In this document: piece by piece, positions 31,253-39,555 of the stretch
How the letters are laid out: each line of letters opens with the position of its first letter
How positions within the stretch are numbered: position 1 is the first letter of the stretch
DNA from: JAVVTQ01 sp036653595
GTDB lineage: Bacteria; Bacillota; Clostridia; Oscillospirales; Ruminococcaceae
Length of the DNA: 64,000 nt
NCBI GenBank assembly: GCA_036653595.1
Contig: JAVVTQ010000008.1
Coordinates: 1-64,000 of the forward strand
Direction: 5' to 3'
The notes under the pieces: generated by a model
Database searches by the model: none
Told to the model about the DNA's origin: nothing
The model's input: the letters and a program-made list of their open reading frames with translations, nothing else
Translations under genes and position numbers: made by a program

Positions 31253-31575
31253 AGAAAATTTGCAATTCCGATTTATAAAAAGACGCAGCGCTAAAAAATC
31301 GTAAAATGCCCTGAGCTTCAAACCTATAATTTAGAGCTATGCAAAAGCCGAGGGCGCGCGGGTGTTTTGTCAATTCCGGTTTCGGAATTTGTTTCACTCC
31401 CGGACTGTCACGCTCCGTCTTTCAATGACATAAAAATTCCTCCAACCGCAGTTTCTGTGTTGCGGCCGGAGGAGTTTTTCATTTAAGATTCATATTTGCC
31501 TGCCAAGGACAAAGGCCAGATTATTGAGAATGTACATGACGACGCCTTTCTCTATAACGCACAGATTAGGGCAAG
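31253..31575. other. Intergenic region after htpG
   Basis: No gene is visible in these 323 bp. It holds two terminator-like hairpins: AATTCCG-gttt-CGGAATT followed by TGTTT at 31372-31394, and the stronger hairpin listed at 31432-31480. No open frame with a ribosome binding site was found. Confidence 0.5.
31432..31480. terminator. Terminator between htpG and the permease gene
   Basis: AAAAATTCCTCC...CCGCA pairs with TGCGG...GGAGGAGTTTTT, with a small internal loop. T runs lie on both strands, so it can serve the convergent genes. Confidence 0.8.
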
Positions 31576-32436
31576 TCACCTCAAAGAAAGCTCTATAAAC
31601 TGAATCACATAGCCTGTCAAGAGCGCGGTGAAGAGCATGATGAGCATGATTTTGGCGTTCTGCCTGAGGTTTTTATTCTCCTTAAACAGAATGACCAGCC
31701 CGATGCCGGCATTTGTTATAAGACCCGCGACCAAGGAACCAAAGGATATCGAGTCGGAGACAAACAGCTGCGTCAGAATTATCGAAGAGGCGCAGCTCGG
31801 GACAAAACCGACCAGTGATGCGATTGCGGGCTCAAACAGCGTGCCGGAGGAGAAAAATGCGGAGATGGTGTCCTCACCTATCAGGAAAATCAGAAGATTG
31901 AAGCTGTATAAAAAAATCAGAATGAAAACAAAGCTCTGCGCAGTGTGCTTGAGTGCAGAAAGAAAGATTCCGTGTTCACAGCAATCGTGGTGACAGTTTG
32001 CGTGCATCTCGTCATGTGCCTCTTCAAGTGCGGACTCTGAGAAGCTGGTTTTAAGCAGCCGGTCCGCGACAAAGCCGACAATTGCCGCCACAACAAATTT
32101 TATGACAAGCAGCAAGACGGCATAGGTGTATTTTTCGGGATATGCAAACAGTATTGGAAGCGCCTCGTCAGAGGTCGAAACAAATACCGCAATGAGCGTG
32201 CCTATTGTAATCACGCGAAAGGAGAACAGCTTTGCCGCGCTGACGGAAAATCCACACATCGGAACAAGTCCGGCCGCAGAGCCGACAAGCGGGCTGAGCT
32301 TTCCGCAGCCGGCGAGAAAATCTGTCAGCTTTTTCGATGCTCTGTGCTCCAAGTATTCGATGGCCAGATATGCTGCGAGCAAAAACGGCAGCAGCTTTAG
32401 AGCGTCGAGCAGTGAATCCAAAAAAGTTTCCAACAT
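31576..32436 (-). CDS. Metal-efflux-type permease (ArsP_2/putative manganese transporter family)
   Basis: A 286-residue membrane protein with about eight to ten hydrophobic segments in two related halves: each has a GlyPheVal-Pro-Cys-type turn, GLVPMCGFSVSAAKLF near residue 58 and GFVPSCASSIILTQLF near residue 213. Between them is a cytoplasmic or periplasmic His/Cys-rich loop, EMHANCHHDCCEHG (about 145-158), a likely metal site. It resembles the family labelled putative arsenic efflux or manganese transporter (PF11449-like). The ATG is at 32436 with GAGGTTTTTATT upstream. No metal regulator or riboswitch was recognised near it, so the substrate is open. Confidence 0.75.
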   Translation of the reverse strand: MLETFLDSLLDALKLLPFLLAAYLAIEYLEHRASKKLTDFLAGCGKLSPLVGSAAGLVPMCGFSVSAAKLFSFRVITIGTLIAVFVSTSDEALPILFAYPEKYTYAVLLLVIKFVVAAIVGFVADRLLKTSFSESALEEAHDEMHANCHHDCCEHGIFLSALKHTAQSFVFILIFLYSFNLLIFLIGEDTISAFFSSGTLFEPAIASLVGFVPSCASSIILTQLFVSDSISFGSLVAGLITNAGIGLVILFKENKNLRQNAKIMLIMLFTALLTGYVIQFIELSLR

Positions 32437-32511
32437 AATAAAAACCTCTGTAACGCTATTATTTACTCATAATCCATGTAAAAGCGGGAAATGCATTTTA
32501 AAGTAAAGCAA

Positions 32512-32539
32512 TTGACACTAGTTATATATAAAGTATAAT
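32512..32539 (+). promoter_or_regulatory. Promoter of the hydrolase/ABC-F operon
   Basis: TTGACA (32512-32517), 16 bp, TATAAT (32534-32539); both hexamers are consensus. Confidence 0.85.
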
Positions 32540-32569
32540 AAAATTATAACATAAAAGGAGGATTACGCA

Positions 32570-33517
32570 ATGTCTGTACTTATGGTTGAAAGTAAATTCC
32601 GGTCCGGCGATGGCATAAATGGGGTTTATTATGCAAAATGGTGCGATGATGCCAAAAAACCAAAAGCGATTTTGCAGATAGCACACGGGATGTGCGAGTA
32701 TATCGCGAGATATAAGGGCTTCGCAGAATTTATGACGCAAAACGGATATGTCGTTTTTGGAAATGACCATTTGGGCCACGGACATACTGCAAAATCCGAT
32801 TCAGAGCTTGGCTATTTTGCAAAAAAAGACGGCTACAGGCTTCTTGTGAGCGACATGCACAAATTGACAGAGATTGCAAAAGAGGAATATCCGGGTCTGC
32901 CGCTTATTTTGCTGGGACACAGCATGGGCTCATTTCTTGCCAGATTGTGGGCCGCCACATACCCAAAAGAGGCGGATGCGTTCATATTTATGGGGACGAG
33001 CGGCGCAAACCCGCTCGGCGCAGTCGGAATATTCCTCGTGAATGTCATTTCGATTTTTAAGGGGGAACGGCACAGAAGCAATTTTATAAACTTCATGAGC
33101 TTTGGCTCATATACAAAAAAGCTGGACGATGTTCGCACGCCATATGACTGGATAACGCGCGACAGAGACGTTGTGAACACGTATGCCGCCGACAGATGGT
33201 GTACTTATGTTTTTACGCTGTCCGGGTTTCGCGACCTATTTAAAGCGCTGGGAGCCGTGTCGGGCAAGGAGTGGCCGAAAAGTCTAGACAAAGAAAAGCC
33301 GGTGCTCTTGATTTCGGGCTGTGACGACCCGGTCGGCAGCTGTACAAAGGGCGTGCGGCAGGTCTATGACAAGCTGGAAGGCGCCGGGCTGAAGGACGTG
33401 ACGCTCAAGCTCTATGAGGGGATGCGCCATGAGGTGCTAAACGAAATAGGCAAAGGAGAGGTATATCAAGACGTGCTCGCATGGAGCGACGCGGCTGTTA
33501 AAGTGGAGAAAAAATGA
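32570..33517 (+). CDS. Alpha/beta hydrolase (monoacylglycerol lipase/lysophospholipase-like)
   Basis: A 315-residue serine hydrolase. The oxyanion region is IAHGMCEYIARYKGFAEFM, the nucleophile elbow LLGHSMGSFLAR (Ser118), the acid Asp lies in LLISGCDDPVG and the catalytic His in YEGMRHEVLNE near the C-terminus. This is the layout of monoglyceride lipases and lysophospholipases. It has no signal peptide, so it acts in the cytoplasm. The ATG follows AAAAGGAGGATTACGCA. The ABC-F gene overlaps its stop by four bases, so the two genes are coupled, though a functional link is not obvious. Confidence 0.9.
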   Translation: MSVLMVESKFRSGDGINGVYYAKWCDDAKKPKAILQIAHGMCEYIARYKGFAEFMTQNGYVVFGNDHLGHGHTAKSDSELGYFAKKDGYRLLVSDMHKLTEIAKEEYPGLPLILLGHSMGSFLARLWAATYPKEADAFIFMGTSGANPLGAVGIFLVNVISIFKGERHRSNFINFMSFGSYTKKLDDVRTPYDWITRDRDVVNTYAADRWCTYVFTLSGFRDLFKALGAVSGKEWPKSLDKEKPVLLISGCDDPVGSCTKGVRQVYDKLEGAGLKDVTLKLYEGMRHEVLNEIGKGEVYQDVLAWSDAAVKVEKK

Positions 33518-35406
33518 TTTTAGAGGCTGATAAAATAGGATTGTCATACGGCGCGGATGTGGTGCTGCGCGACGTGACTTTTTCGGTGAACGAAAATGAC
33601 CGCATCGGAATAGTCGGCTACAACGGCTGCGGCAAAACAACGCTGCTTAAGATAATCACAGGGCAGCTGGAGCAAACCTGTGGCATAATATCACTGCGCA
33701 CAAACGCGATTATGGGCTATCTTGAGCAGACAGCAGGGCTGAATCCCAAAAATACGGTTTTGCGTGAGATGGAATCTGTCAACAACGCCGACGAGCTTCT
33801 GGCGCAGATGAAGAAGCTTGAGGCGGAGATGGGCACAGACACAGAGAAAATTTCCGAATATGAGGCGGTGTGCCAGAAGTATGACGCCATCGACGGCTAT
33901 AACATGAGCTACAACATCAGGCGCGTGCTGTCCGGCATGAATTTTGCTGAGAGTGCATATGCGAAAAAAGTCGATGTGCTAAGCGGCGGGGAGAAGACGA
34001 GGCTAGCGCTAGCGAAGCTTTTGATTATGAGCCCGGATCTGTTGGTATTGGATGAACCGACAAACCATCTCGACATTGAGACGCTCGAATGGCTTGAGAA
34101 ATTTCTCTCGGAATACAAGGGCGCGCTGCTGGCGGTTTCACATGACAGACATTTTCTCGATGAGATTATGAATAAGACGCTGGAGATACAAAACGGAAAA
34201 TCAAAATTGTACACAGGTAACTTTTCACAATATTTGGCGCAAAAAGAGCTAAATGAAAACGCACAACAAAAAAGTTACAGGCAGACTGTGGAAAAAGCGC
34301 AAAAGCTAAAAGAATATGCGGAAAAAAATATCGTCAGAGCATCCACGTCAAAGATGGCAAAGAGCCGCCTCAAGATGCTTGACAGGTTAGACCTGGAAGC
34401 GCCCGAAAGCTCATCGCACGAGAATGTCAGATTTAGAATTGAGTCACAGTCCCAGCCGTATAAGGAAGTCTTGACTATAAAAAACCTGTCTGTTTCAGCG
34501 GGCGGAAAAAAGCTGGTGGACAACCTCAGCCTGGTACTTCGAAGGGAGGAAAGGCTTGCGATAATCGGAGCGAACGGAACAGGAAAGACGACGCTTTTGA
34601 GAACGATTCTCGGAAAGTACAGACCCGACAGCGGGTCTGTGCGCCAGGGCGGCGGCGTCAAAACAAGCCTCTTCGAGCAGAACCTGTTCAACATTTCGGC
34701 GAGGGATCCCATCTCATACATTTGGGACAAGTATCCGTCGATGAACCAGCTGGAAATAAGGAGCCTGCTTGCGGGGGTTGGCTTTTTCGGGGATGACGTG
34801 TTCACGGAGGCAAAAGGCCTATCCGGCGGAGAACTTGCGCGTCTCAATCTGGCGAGAATATCTCTGGAACATCCAAATTTGCTGATTCTCGACGAGCCGA
34901 CAAACCACCTTGACATCTACACGAAGGATGTTCTGTATAAGGCGCTTGCAGATTATGAGGGAAGCCTCATCGCGGTATCGCATGACAGATACCTCATTGA
35001 GATTTTGGGAGGCAAGATACTGCTTCTCAAAGATGGCGGGTCATACGATATTTTCGAAAATTATGAAAATTACAAGAACGGAGTTCCGATGAGCGAGGAG
35101 GATTTGAATCTTCCGGAACCGGAAAAAGAGGAAAACAGACAGAAAATCGCTGTTGAGGAAGCTGACAGCGCTGTGAATCAAAAGGAGCTCAGGCGCCAAA
35201 GAGCACAGGAGCGCGAGCGCAAAAGCCACGTTGAAAACGAGCTGCAGCGGCTGGAAGCGGAAGTTGCGAGCACAGAGTGCCTGATAAACGACAGCGAAAT
35301 TGCGACGGACCACGAAAAGCTCTCGCAGCTCTGCGAAAAGCTGGAGGAGGACAAAGCGCAGCTCTCTCTTCTCTTTGACGAGTGGGTTGAGAAATTTTCA
35401 TCTTAA
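33514..35406 (+). CDS. ABC-F family ATPase
   Basis: A 630-residue protein with two ABC domains and no transmembrane segments. First domain: Walker A GYNGCGKTT (about 34-42), signature LSGGEKTRLALAKLL, Walker B LLVLDEPTNHLD. Second: GANGTGKTT, LSGGELARLNLARI, LLILDEPTNHLD. The linker between them (about 230-320, rich in Lys and Glu) is the P-site tRNA interaction motif, and the C-terminal 90 residues form a Glu/Arg/Lys coiled coil. ABC-F proteins act on the ribosome; some protect it from antibiotics. The subfamily cannot be assigned by eye; the coiled-coil tail is Uup/YdiF-like. Confidence 0.93.
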   Translation: MILEADKIGLSYGADVVLRDVTFSVNENDRIGIVGYNGCGKTTLLKIITGQLEQTCGIISLRTNAIMGYLEQTAGLNPKNTVLREMESVNNADELLAQMKKLEAEMGTDTEKISEYEAVCQKYDAIDGYNMSYNIRRVLSGMNFAESAYAKKVDVLSGGEKTRLALAKLLIMSPDLLVLDEPTNHLDIETLEWLEKFLSEYKGALLAVSHDRHFLDEIMNKTLEIQNGKSKLYTGNFSQYLAQKELNENAQQKSYRQTVEKAQKLKEYAEKNIVRASTSKMAKSRLKMLDRLDLEAPESSSHENVRFRIESQSQPYKEVLTIKNLSVSAGGKKLVDNLSLVLRREERLAIIGANGTGKTTLLRTILGKYRPDSGSVRQGGGVKTSLFEQNLFNISARDPISYIWDKYPSMNQLEIRSLLAGVGFFGDDVFTEAKGLSGGELARLNLARISLEHPNLLILDEPTNHLDIYTKDVLYKALADYEGSLIAVSHDRYLIEILGGKILLLKDGGSYDIFENYENYKNGVPMSEEDLNLPEPEKEENRQKIAVEEADSAVNQKELRRQRAQERERKSHVENELQRLEAEVASTECLINDSEIATDHEKLSQLCEKLEEDKAQLSLLFDEWVEKFSS

Positions 35407-35459
35407 AGGATTATGGTCAAAATTGCAAATCCACAGCTTTGCGCACTGAGTGTTAAAGC

Positions 35460-35506
35460 AAACGCCGCCCTGTCGACAGAAAAGTCGGCGGGGCGGCGTT
35501 TTGTTG
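35460..35506 (+). terminator. Terminator after the ABC-F gene
   Basis: AACGCCGCCCTGTCGAC pairs with GTCGGCGGGGCGGCGTT across a six-base loop, then TTGTTGTGTTT. Confidence 0.85.
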
Positions 35507-35578
35507 TGTTTAGCATCAGCTTCGAAATAATAAAGCGCGTTTTGTTATCGGCAAAGGCAAGCTTTTTGGGACAGCATA

Positions 35579-36187
35579 TTATGGTCTGAAAGATTCGCCG
35601 AAATCCGGGATGTCCGTCACGGACGCCTGCTCTTCCTTTGACATTTTGCTGTAGTTGTCAAGCCATTCGAGATTTTCCTTTGAAAGCTTCGACTTTATAT
35701 ATGTGTCTGCGCCAAATCTGACTAAATCCATCTCCTGGCCCGCGATGTCAACAACAATTTTGCCGCTTTTTGAGCTTTCATACAGCTCAAGAGGAGTTTT
35801 GGCATCATTTGCATACGTCACTTTTCTGTACTCGTCGTTCAACAATATGAGACTTGTGTCGTTGCAGTTGAAGAAGTATTCAGCTATGATTTTCTCATCT
35901 TTGTACAACAAATAGCGGCTTGAAAAGCCGATTTTCACGTCTTTGTCTTTTGCCTTTTGACCGAGGATGCCGCCGTTAAAAGTATCTAAAAAATCCGCAA
36001 CTTCTTTTTTATCAGTGATTATTTTGCTCTCGGCGCCGTATGCGGGATTCCCCATGGAATTGATGACCTGAATTTTGTCAACGTCCTCGTGTTTGAAATT
36101 TGAAATGCTCTCTTTTTTTGAACCACAGGCAAAAAACAACACCGCAAAGCAGCAGAGCATCAAAACCGTCGATATGAACTTTTTCAT
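35579..36187 (-). CDS. Lipoprotein of unknown function
   Basis: A 202-residue secreted lipoprotein. The signal peptide MKKFISTVLMLCCFAVLFFAC ends in a lipobox with Cys21, followed by GSKKES and a soluble domain. That domain has the segments IITDKKEVADFLDTFNGG and GFSSRYLLYKDEKIIAEYFFNCNDTSLILLNDEYRKV, typical of small beta-rich lipoproteins in Clostridia, but I do not recognise a named family. The ATG follows TTTGGAGGTGCAAAG. It has no evident partner; the neighbouring gene on the same strand starts about 90 bp upstream. Confidence 0.75.
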   Translation of the reverse strand: MKKFISTVLMLCCFAVLFFACGSKKESISNFKHEDVDKIQVINSMGNPAYGAESKIITDKKEVADFLDTFNGGILGQKAKDKDVKIGFSSRYLLYKDEKIIAEYFFNCNDTSLILLNDEYRKVTYANDAKTPLELYESSKSGKIVVDIAGQEMDLVRFGADTYIKSKLSKENLEWLDNYSKMSKEEQASVTDIPDFGESFRP

Positions 36188-36278
36188 CTTTGCACCTCCA
36201 AAGTAGTTTCGTTAAAAGAAAAAAAGCTTATAAATAATGATGACGCACAATTCGAAGAAAGCAGCATAATTAACATAG

Positions 36279-36656
36279 TCACTTTCCGAACAGTATGAGA
36301 TGTTTGATTTCTGCCTCTGTTTTCGGCATATCATAATCCCCGACCAGCTGCCCGTCATAATGATAGACAACCCCGGCGGCTTCGTTTTTTTCCAGAGCGT
36401 CCATCAGCCGTTCTTTTCCATACTCGGCGATGAATTTTGCAAAGGTACGGACACGCAGCTTGTCGAGCATCTGATTGGAGCAGGGAAAATCGCTGCATTC
36501 CCAGCAGCCGTTTAGACCCTTTTTCTTACAGCAGCTAAAGGATTTGCACACTTCCTTGTCCTTGCAGTCCTCGTTTTGGCATCCGGCACAAGTCGCGTTT
36601 TCACTGCATACACAGCAGGCCAGACCACAGTAGGCCACACCTTTTTTTCTGTCCAT
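36279..36656 (-). CDS. Cys-rich DUF3795-like protein
   Basis: A 125-residue protein whose N-terminal half is packed with cysteines: YCGLACCVCSENATCAGCQNEDCKD, then CKSFSCCKKKGLNGCWECSDFPCSNQML. This arrangement is that of DUF3795-type proteins, small probable metal- or cluster-binding proteins. The C-terminal part (YGKERLMDALEKNEAAGVVYHYDGQLVGDYD) is shared by the family. The ATG at 36656 is five bases after GGAGG. Function unknown; a zinc or iron-sulfur cofactor is a guess from the cysteines. Confidence 0.8.
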   Translation of the reverse strand: MDRKKGVAYCGLACCVCSENATCAGCQNEDCKDKEVCKSFSCCKKKGLNGCWECSDFPCSNQMLDKLRVRTFAKFIAEYGKERLMDALEKNEAAGVVYHYDGQLVGDYDMPKTEAEIKHLILFGK

Positions 36657-36883
36657 CGCTGCCTCCAATATGTAAAATACCAGCTTTTGCGATTCTCAAA
36701 AGCTTGAGAACATATGATAATCATAAATAGCCTTAAGAACATATTTCGCGAGAAAGATTGAAGCGCGCCGCAAGCCACTCGAAAAGTGCCGTAAAATATG
36801 TTAAACCCGGCATGTCAAAAAAACGGACGAATTTGCGAAAACAATGTTGAGACAAATGCATCAGACCCCGGAGGTCTTGGGGC

Positions 36884-37753
36884 TTAGAACAACTCGGGAA
36901 AGATTTTGGCAGTGATGCGCTTTGCGGTAGGCGTGGCGGCAATACCTCCGAGCGATGTCTCGCGCAGCTCGTGGGGCAGCGAGCACCCGACCCTGTACAT
37001 GCTCTCTATGACCTCATCGGCGGGTATTGGGCAAGTCTGCCCGGCGAGAGCCATGTCTGCGCTTATCATGGCATTTACGGATTGGCTGGCATTTCTGAAG
37101 CTGCAAGGGAGCTGCACAAGTCCGGCTACCGGATCGCAGATAAGACCCATGCAGTTTATCAGTGCGAGTGATACTGCCTGTGCGCACATTAGGGCGGTGC
37201 CCTTTGCGAGATATACGGCAGCGGCGGCGGCCATTGCAGCCGCAACACCGCACTCCGCCTGGCAACCGCCCTTGGCGCCGCTGACTGTGGCGTTTCTTGT
37301 GATTATCGCACCAAAGCCTCCTGCGACGGCCAGAGCCTCCAGCGTTTCGCGCTCTGTCGATTGAAGCCCTGCCGAGACTTCAATCAGCACAGCAGGCAGA
37401 ATGCCGCATGCTCCCGCTGTCGGTGCGGCGCAAATAAGCCCCATGGAGGCGTTGACCTCGCTGCATGAAAGCGCGCGCGCCATCACGTCATTCAAAAATG
37501 AGCCGACGAGCTTCCCGCCGTGCAGGTGTTGAAGCCGGCTCTGTCCTGAGATGAGGTTGCCGACCATGGAATGCGGGGAGTCAAGCGCGCTCTCGGCGCA
37601 TTTTGTCATCACTGTATAGCGATTCTTGAGCATGCCGAGAAGCTGATTCTCGTCGGAACCCAAAAGAGCAATTTCATCTGCGAGCACCGCTTTGTAGATT
37701 GAGCCCATTGCGGCAGCTTGTTCGAGAAGGGAAGCGACATCCTTGTACATCAT
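36884..37753 (-). CDS. sdaAA: L-serine dehydratase, alpha subunit (iron-sulfur)
   Basis: A 289-residue catalytic subunit of the [4Fe-4S] L-serine dehydratase, which deaminates serine to pyruvate and ammonia. Family markers are SSLM-type start region SGQSRLQHLHGGKLVG, MGLICAAPTAGACGILPAVL, GAKGGCQAECGVAAAMAAAA and NCMGLICDPVAGLVQLPC, with several Cys suited to cluster ligation. Two adjacent ATG codons follow CAGGAGGCC; the start overlaps the last codon of the beta-subunit gene (ATGA-type overlap). The complex is oxygen sensitive, which fits an anaerobe. Confidence 0.95.
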   Translation of the reverse strand: MMYKDVASLLEQAAAMGSIYKAVLADEIALLGSDENQLLGMLKNRYTVMTKCAESALDSPHSMVGNLISGQSRLQHLHGGKLVGSFLNDVMARALSCSEVNASMGLICAAPTAGACGILPAVLIEVSAGLQSTERETLEALAVAGGFGAIITRNATVSGAKGGCQAECGVAAAMAAAAAVYLAKGTALMCAQAVSLALINCMGLICDPVAGLVQLPCSFRNASQSVNAMISADMALAGQTCPIPADEVIESMYRVGCSLPHELRETSLGGIAATPTAKRITAKIFPELF

Positions 37754-38424
37754 GGCCTCCTGTATGCGTTAATAACGCGCGCGTCAATTACATTTTCGCA
37801 TTTCATGAGCGAGCTTTCGAGACTGTCGGGCAGCTCGTCGTCTGTCTCAATGACGGTAGTCGCGATGTCGCCCTTTTGCTCGCGCCAAAGCCGCATTACG
37901 GCGATGTTGATATCATTTTCCGCAAGCACCGCGGCAATAGAGGCGATTACGCCCTTGCGGTCATTTTGTCTGATTATTATTGTCGGCTGCTCTGCGAATA
38001 TGTTTGTCTCTGTTCCGTCTATTGCCGTGATAACAATCCGCCCGCCGCCGACACTGCTTCCGCTGATTGTCGACACCGAGCCATCGAGATGTGAAAATAC
38101 TATTTTACAGGAATTCTCATGGACGTCGCCGAGATCCGCTTGCGCGAATTTGTATGAGATATTTTTGCTGTCTGCCAGCTCATAGGCACTGTTCATATTT
38201 TCATCGTCTTCGTATATGCCCAGCACACCGGCGAGGAGCGCCATCGGCGTGCCGTGCCCCACACCTGTTTTTGCAAAGCTTCCATGCAGATAAAAGCACA
38301 CGGCGTTAAAGGGCTTTTTGGCGATGATCGCAGCTACGCGACCCAGACGAGCTGCGCCGGCTGTATGACTGCTGCTGGGACCCACCATCACGGGGCCTAG
38401 GACATCGAGTATGCTGATGTTCAT
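37750..38424 (-). CDS. sdaAB: L-serine dehydratase, beta subunit
   Basis: A 224-residue subunit with the N-terminal MNISILDVLGPVMVGPSSSHTAGAARLGRVA motif and a C-terminal ACT domain (about 148-222: TIIIRQNDRKGVIASIAAVLAENDINIAVMRLWRE), which may bind serine. I chose the ATG at 38424, preceded by GAAGGTGACAAT, over an upstream in-frame ATG at 38454. The gene begins 10 bp after the stop of the DHHW gene and overlaps sdaAA, so it is part of one transcriptional unit. Confidence 0.95.
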   Translation of the reverse strand: MNISILDVLGPVMVGPSSSHTAGAARLGRVAAIIAKKPFNAVCFYLHGSFAKTGVGHGTPMALLAGVLGIYEDDENMNSAYELADSKNISYKFAQADLGDVHENSCKIVFSHLDGSVSTISGSSVGGGRIVITAIDGTETNIFAEQPTIIIRQNDRKGVIASIAAVLAENDINIAVMRLWREQKGDIATTVIETDDELPDSLESSLMKCENVIDARVINAYRRP

Positions 38425-38434
38425 ATTGTCACCT

Positions 38435-39544
38435 TCAAAGACCGAGCTTTGCAATTGATGTGTCGGTGGTTATGCTCTCAAAGCTGTATAATACAAGAAT
38501 ATCAGAGAAACGATCATCGAAAAATTCTTTGAAGTCTCCGCTGTAGTAGCGCGGGTCGACAACGACAATTGTGTTGTAATTGTTCAGAAGAAATGGAATC
38601 ATGCTGTTTGCAAAAGAGTCCTTTATGACGAGAATAGATTCTTTTTTTGAGTCACTCGGGGGCGATTTTATTGTGGAGTAGCCGTTGTTGCCGCGAAGAA
38701 AAGCTCCATATTTGTCCCGCGAGGAGAGCTTATCGGTGTCGTATATCGAGTCATAGGTTTGGTCGCCGATTGTCATAGTTCCCTTGAAGTCAAAGTACTC
38801 AAGCGTGTCCGGTTTTGCGTTGAACGCCTTGCTTTTTGAATAGGAGGTGCCGAAAAATTCGGGCACCTTTATCGGCACTGAACCGTTATATTCGAATGGT
38901 GTAAACCCTGCGGTCGCGGCAAACTGCGTATACGCAAGCCACGCGCCATATGTTGTCCAGTGGTGATCGGTGCGGTAATATATATAATTATTTGCATTGA
39001 CGGACAAAATATCCTTGGCATTGACAGGCAGACACACATCGGCGAGATAATTGTAGCTGGATTTAATAAAAAAGCTCTGATCCACAATAGGAAGCCCTGC
39101 CGGAACTTTGTCGACGAGCGGATAGTACGATGAGGGCACAATCATGAGTGAGACATTGCTGTACGCCCTCGCGGAGAAGGTGCCGATAGCGTCGAGGTTC
39201 TTTATCAGCGTCGATTTGTCAAATTTGTAGAAGCGCGGGAACATATAACCGTCCTTGCCGTAAACTACGCCGTTGTTTTCTGTTTTCAGAAGGGCAAATT
39301 CACACAGCGACTTCGCGGTTATCCAGCCGTCGCGAAAGAGCATCTGATCCGATACATATTCCTCGTATTTTGTTGCAAAGGAACCGTTTACAAGCCCACG
39401 CCATGAGATTTGCGGAAACTTTGCCAGATACTTGTTCTCATTTTCGGAAAATGATTTGTCCGGCAAAAACAAGCAGGTGAGGGAATATATCACGATAAAA
39501 CCGAACACAATTAGAAAAAGAGGAAAACGCTTTATATTTTTCAT
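38435..39544 (-). CDS. DHHW-motif protein (AlgX/AlgJ-like acyl-transfer partner)
   Basis: A 369-residue protein with one N-terminal membrane anchor (FPLFLIVFGFIVIYSLTCLFL, about 7-27) and an extracellular SGNH/AlgX-type domain. The name-giving motif is YRTDHHWTTYGAW (about 184-196); an upstream LLMIVPSSYYPLV-type strand and a later VIKDSFANSMIPFLL carry the probable Ser nucleophile block. It works with an MBOAT protein, here encoded immediately upstream (11 bp), to acylate an exported polymer. The ATG follows GGGGGAAGAAAA. Confidence 0.88.
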   Translation of the reverse strand: MKNIKRFPLFLIVFGFIVIYSLTCLFLPDKSFSENENKYLAKFPQISWRGLVNGSFATKYEEYVSDQMLFRDGWITAKSLCEFALLKTENNGVVYGKDGYMFPRFYKFDKSTLIKNLDAIGTFSARAYSNVSLMIVPSSYYPLVDKVPAGLPIVDQSFFIKSSYNYLADVCLPVNAKDILSVNANNYIYYRTDHHWTTYGAWLAYTQFAATAGFTPFEYNGSVPIKVPEFFGTSYSKSKAFNAKPDTLEYFDFKGTMTIGDQTYDSIYDTDKLSSRDKYGAFLRGNNGYSTIKSPPSDSKKESILVIKDSFANSMIPFLLNNYNTIVVVDPRYYSGDFKEFFDDRFSDILVLYSFESITTDTSIAKLGL

Positions 39545-39555
39545 TTTTCTTCCCC

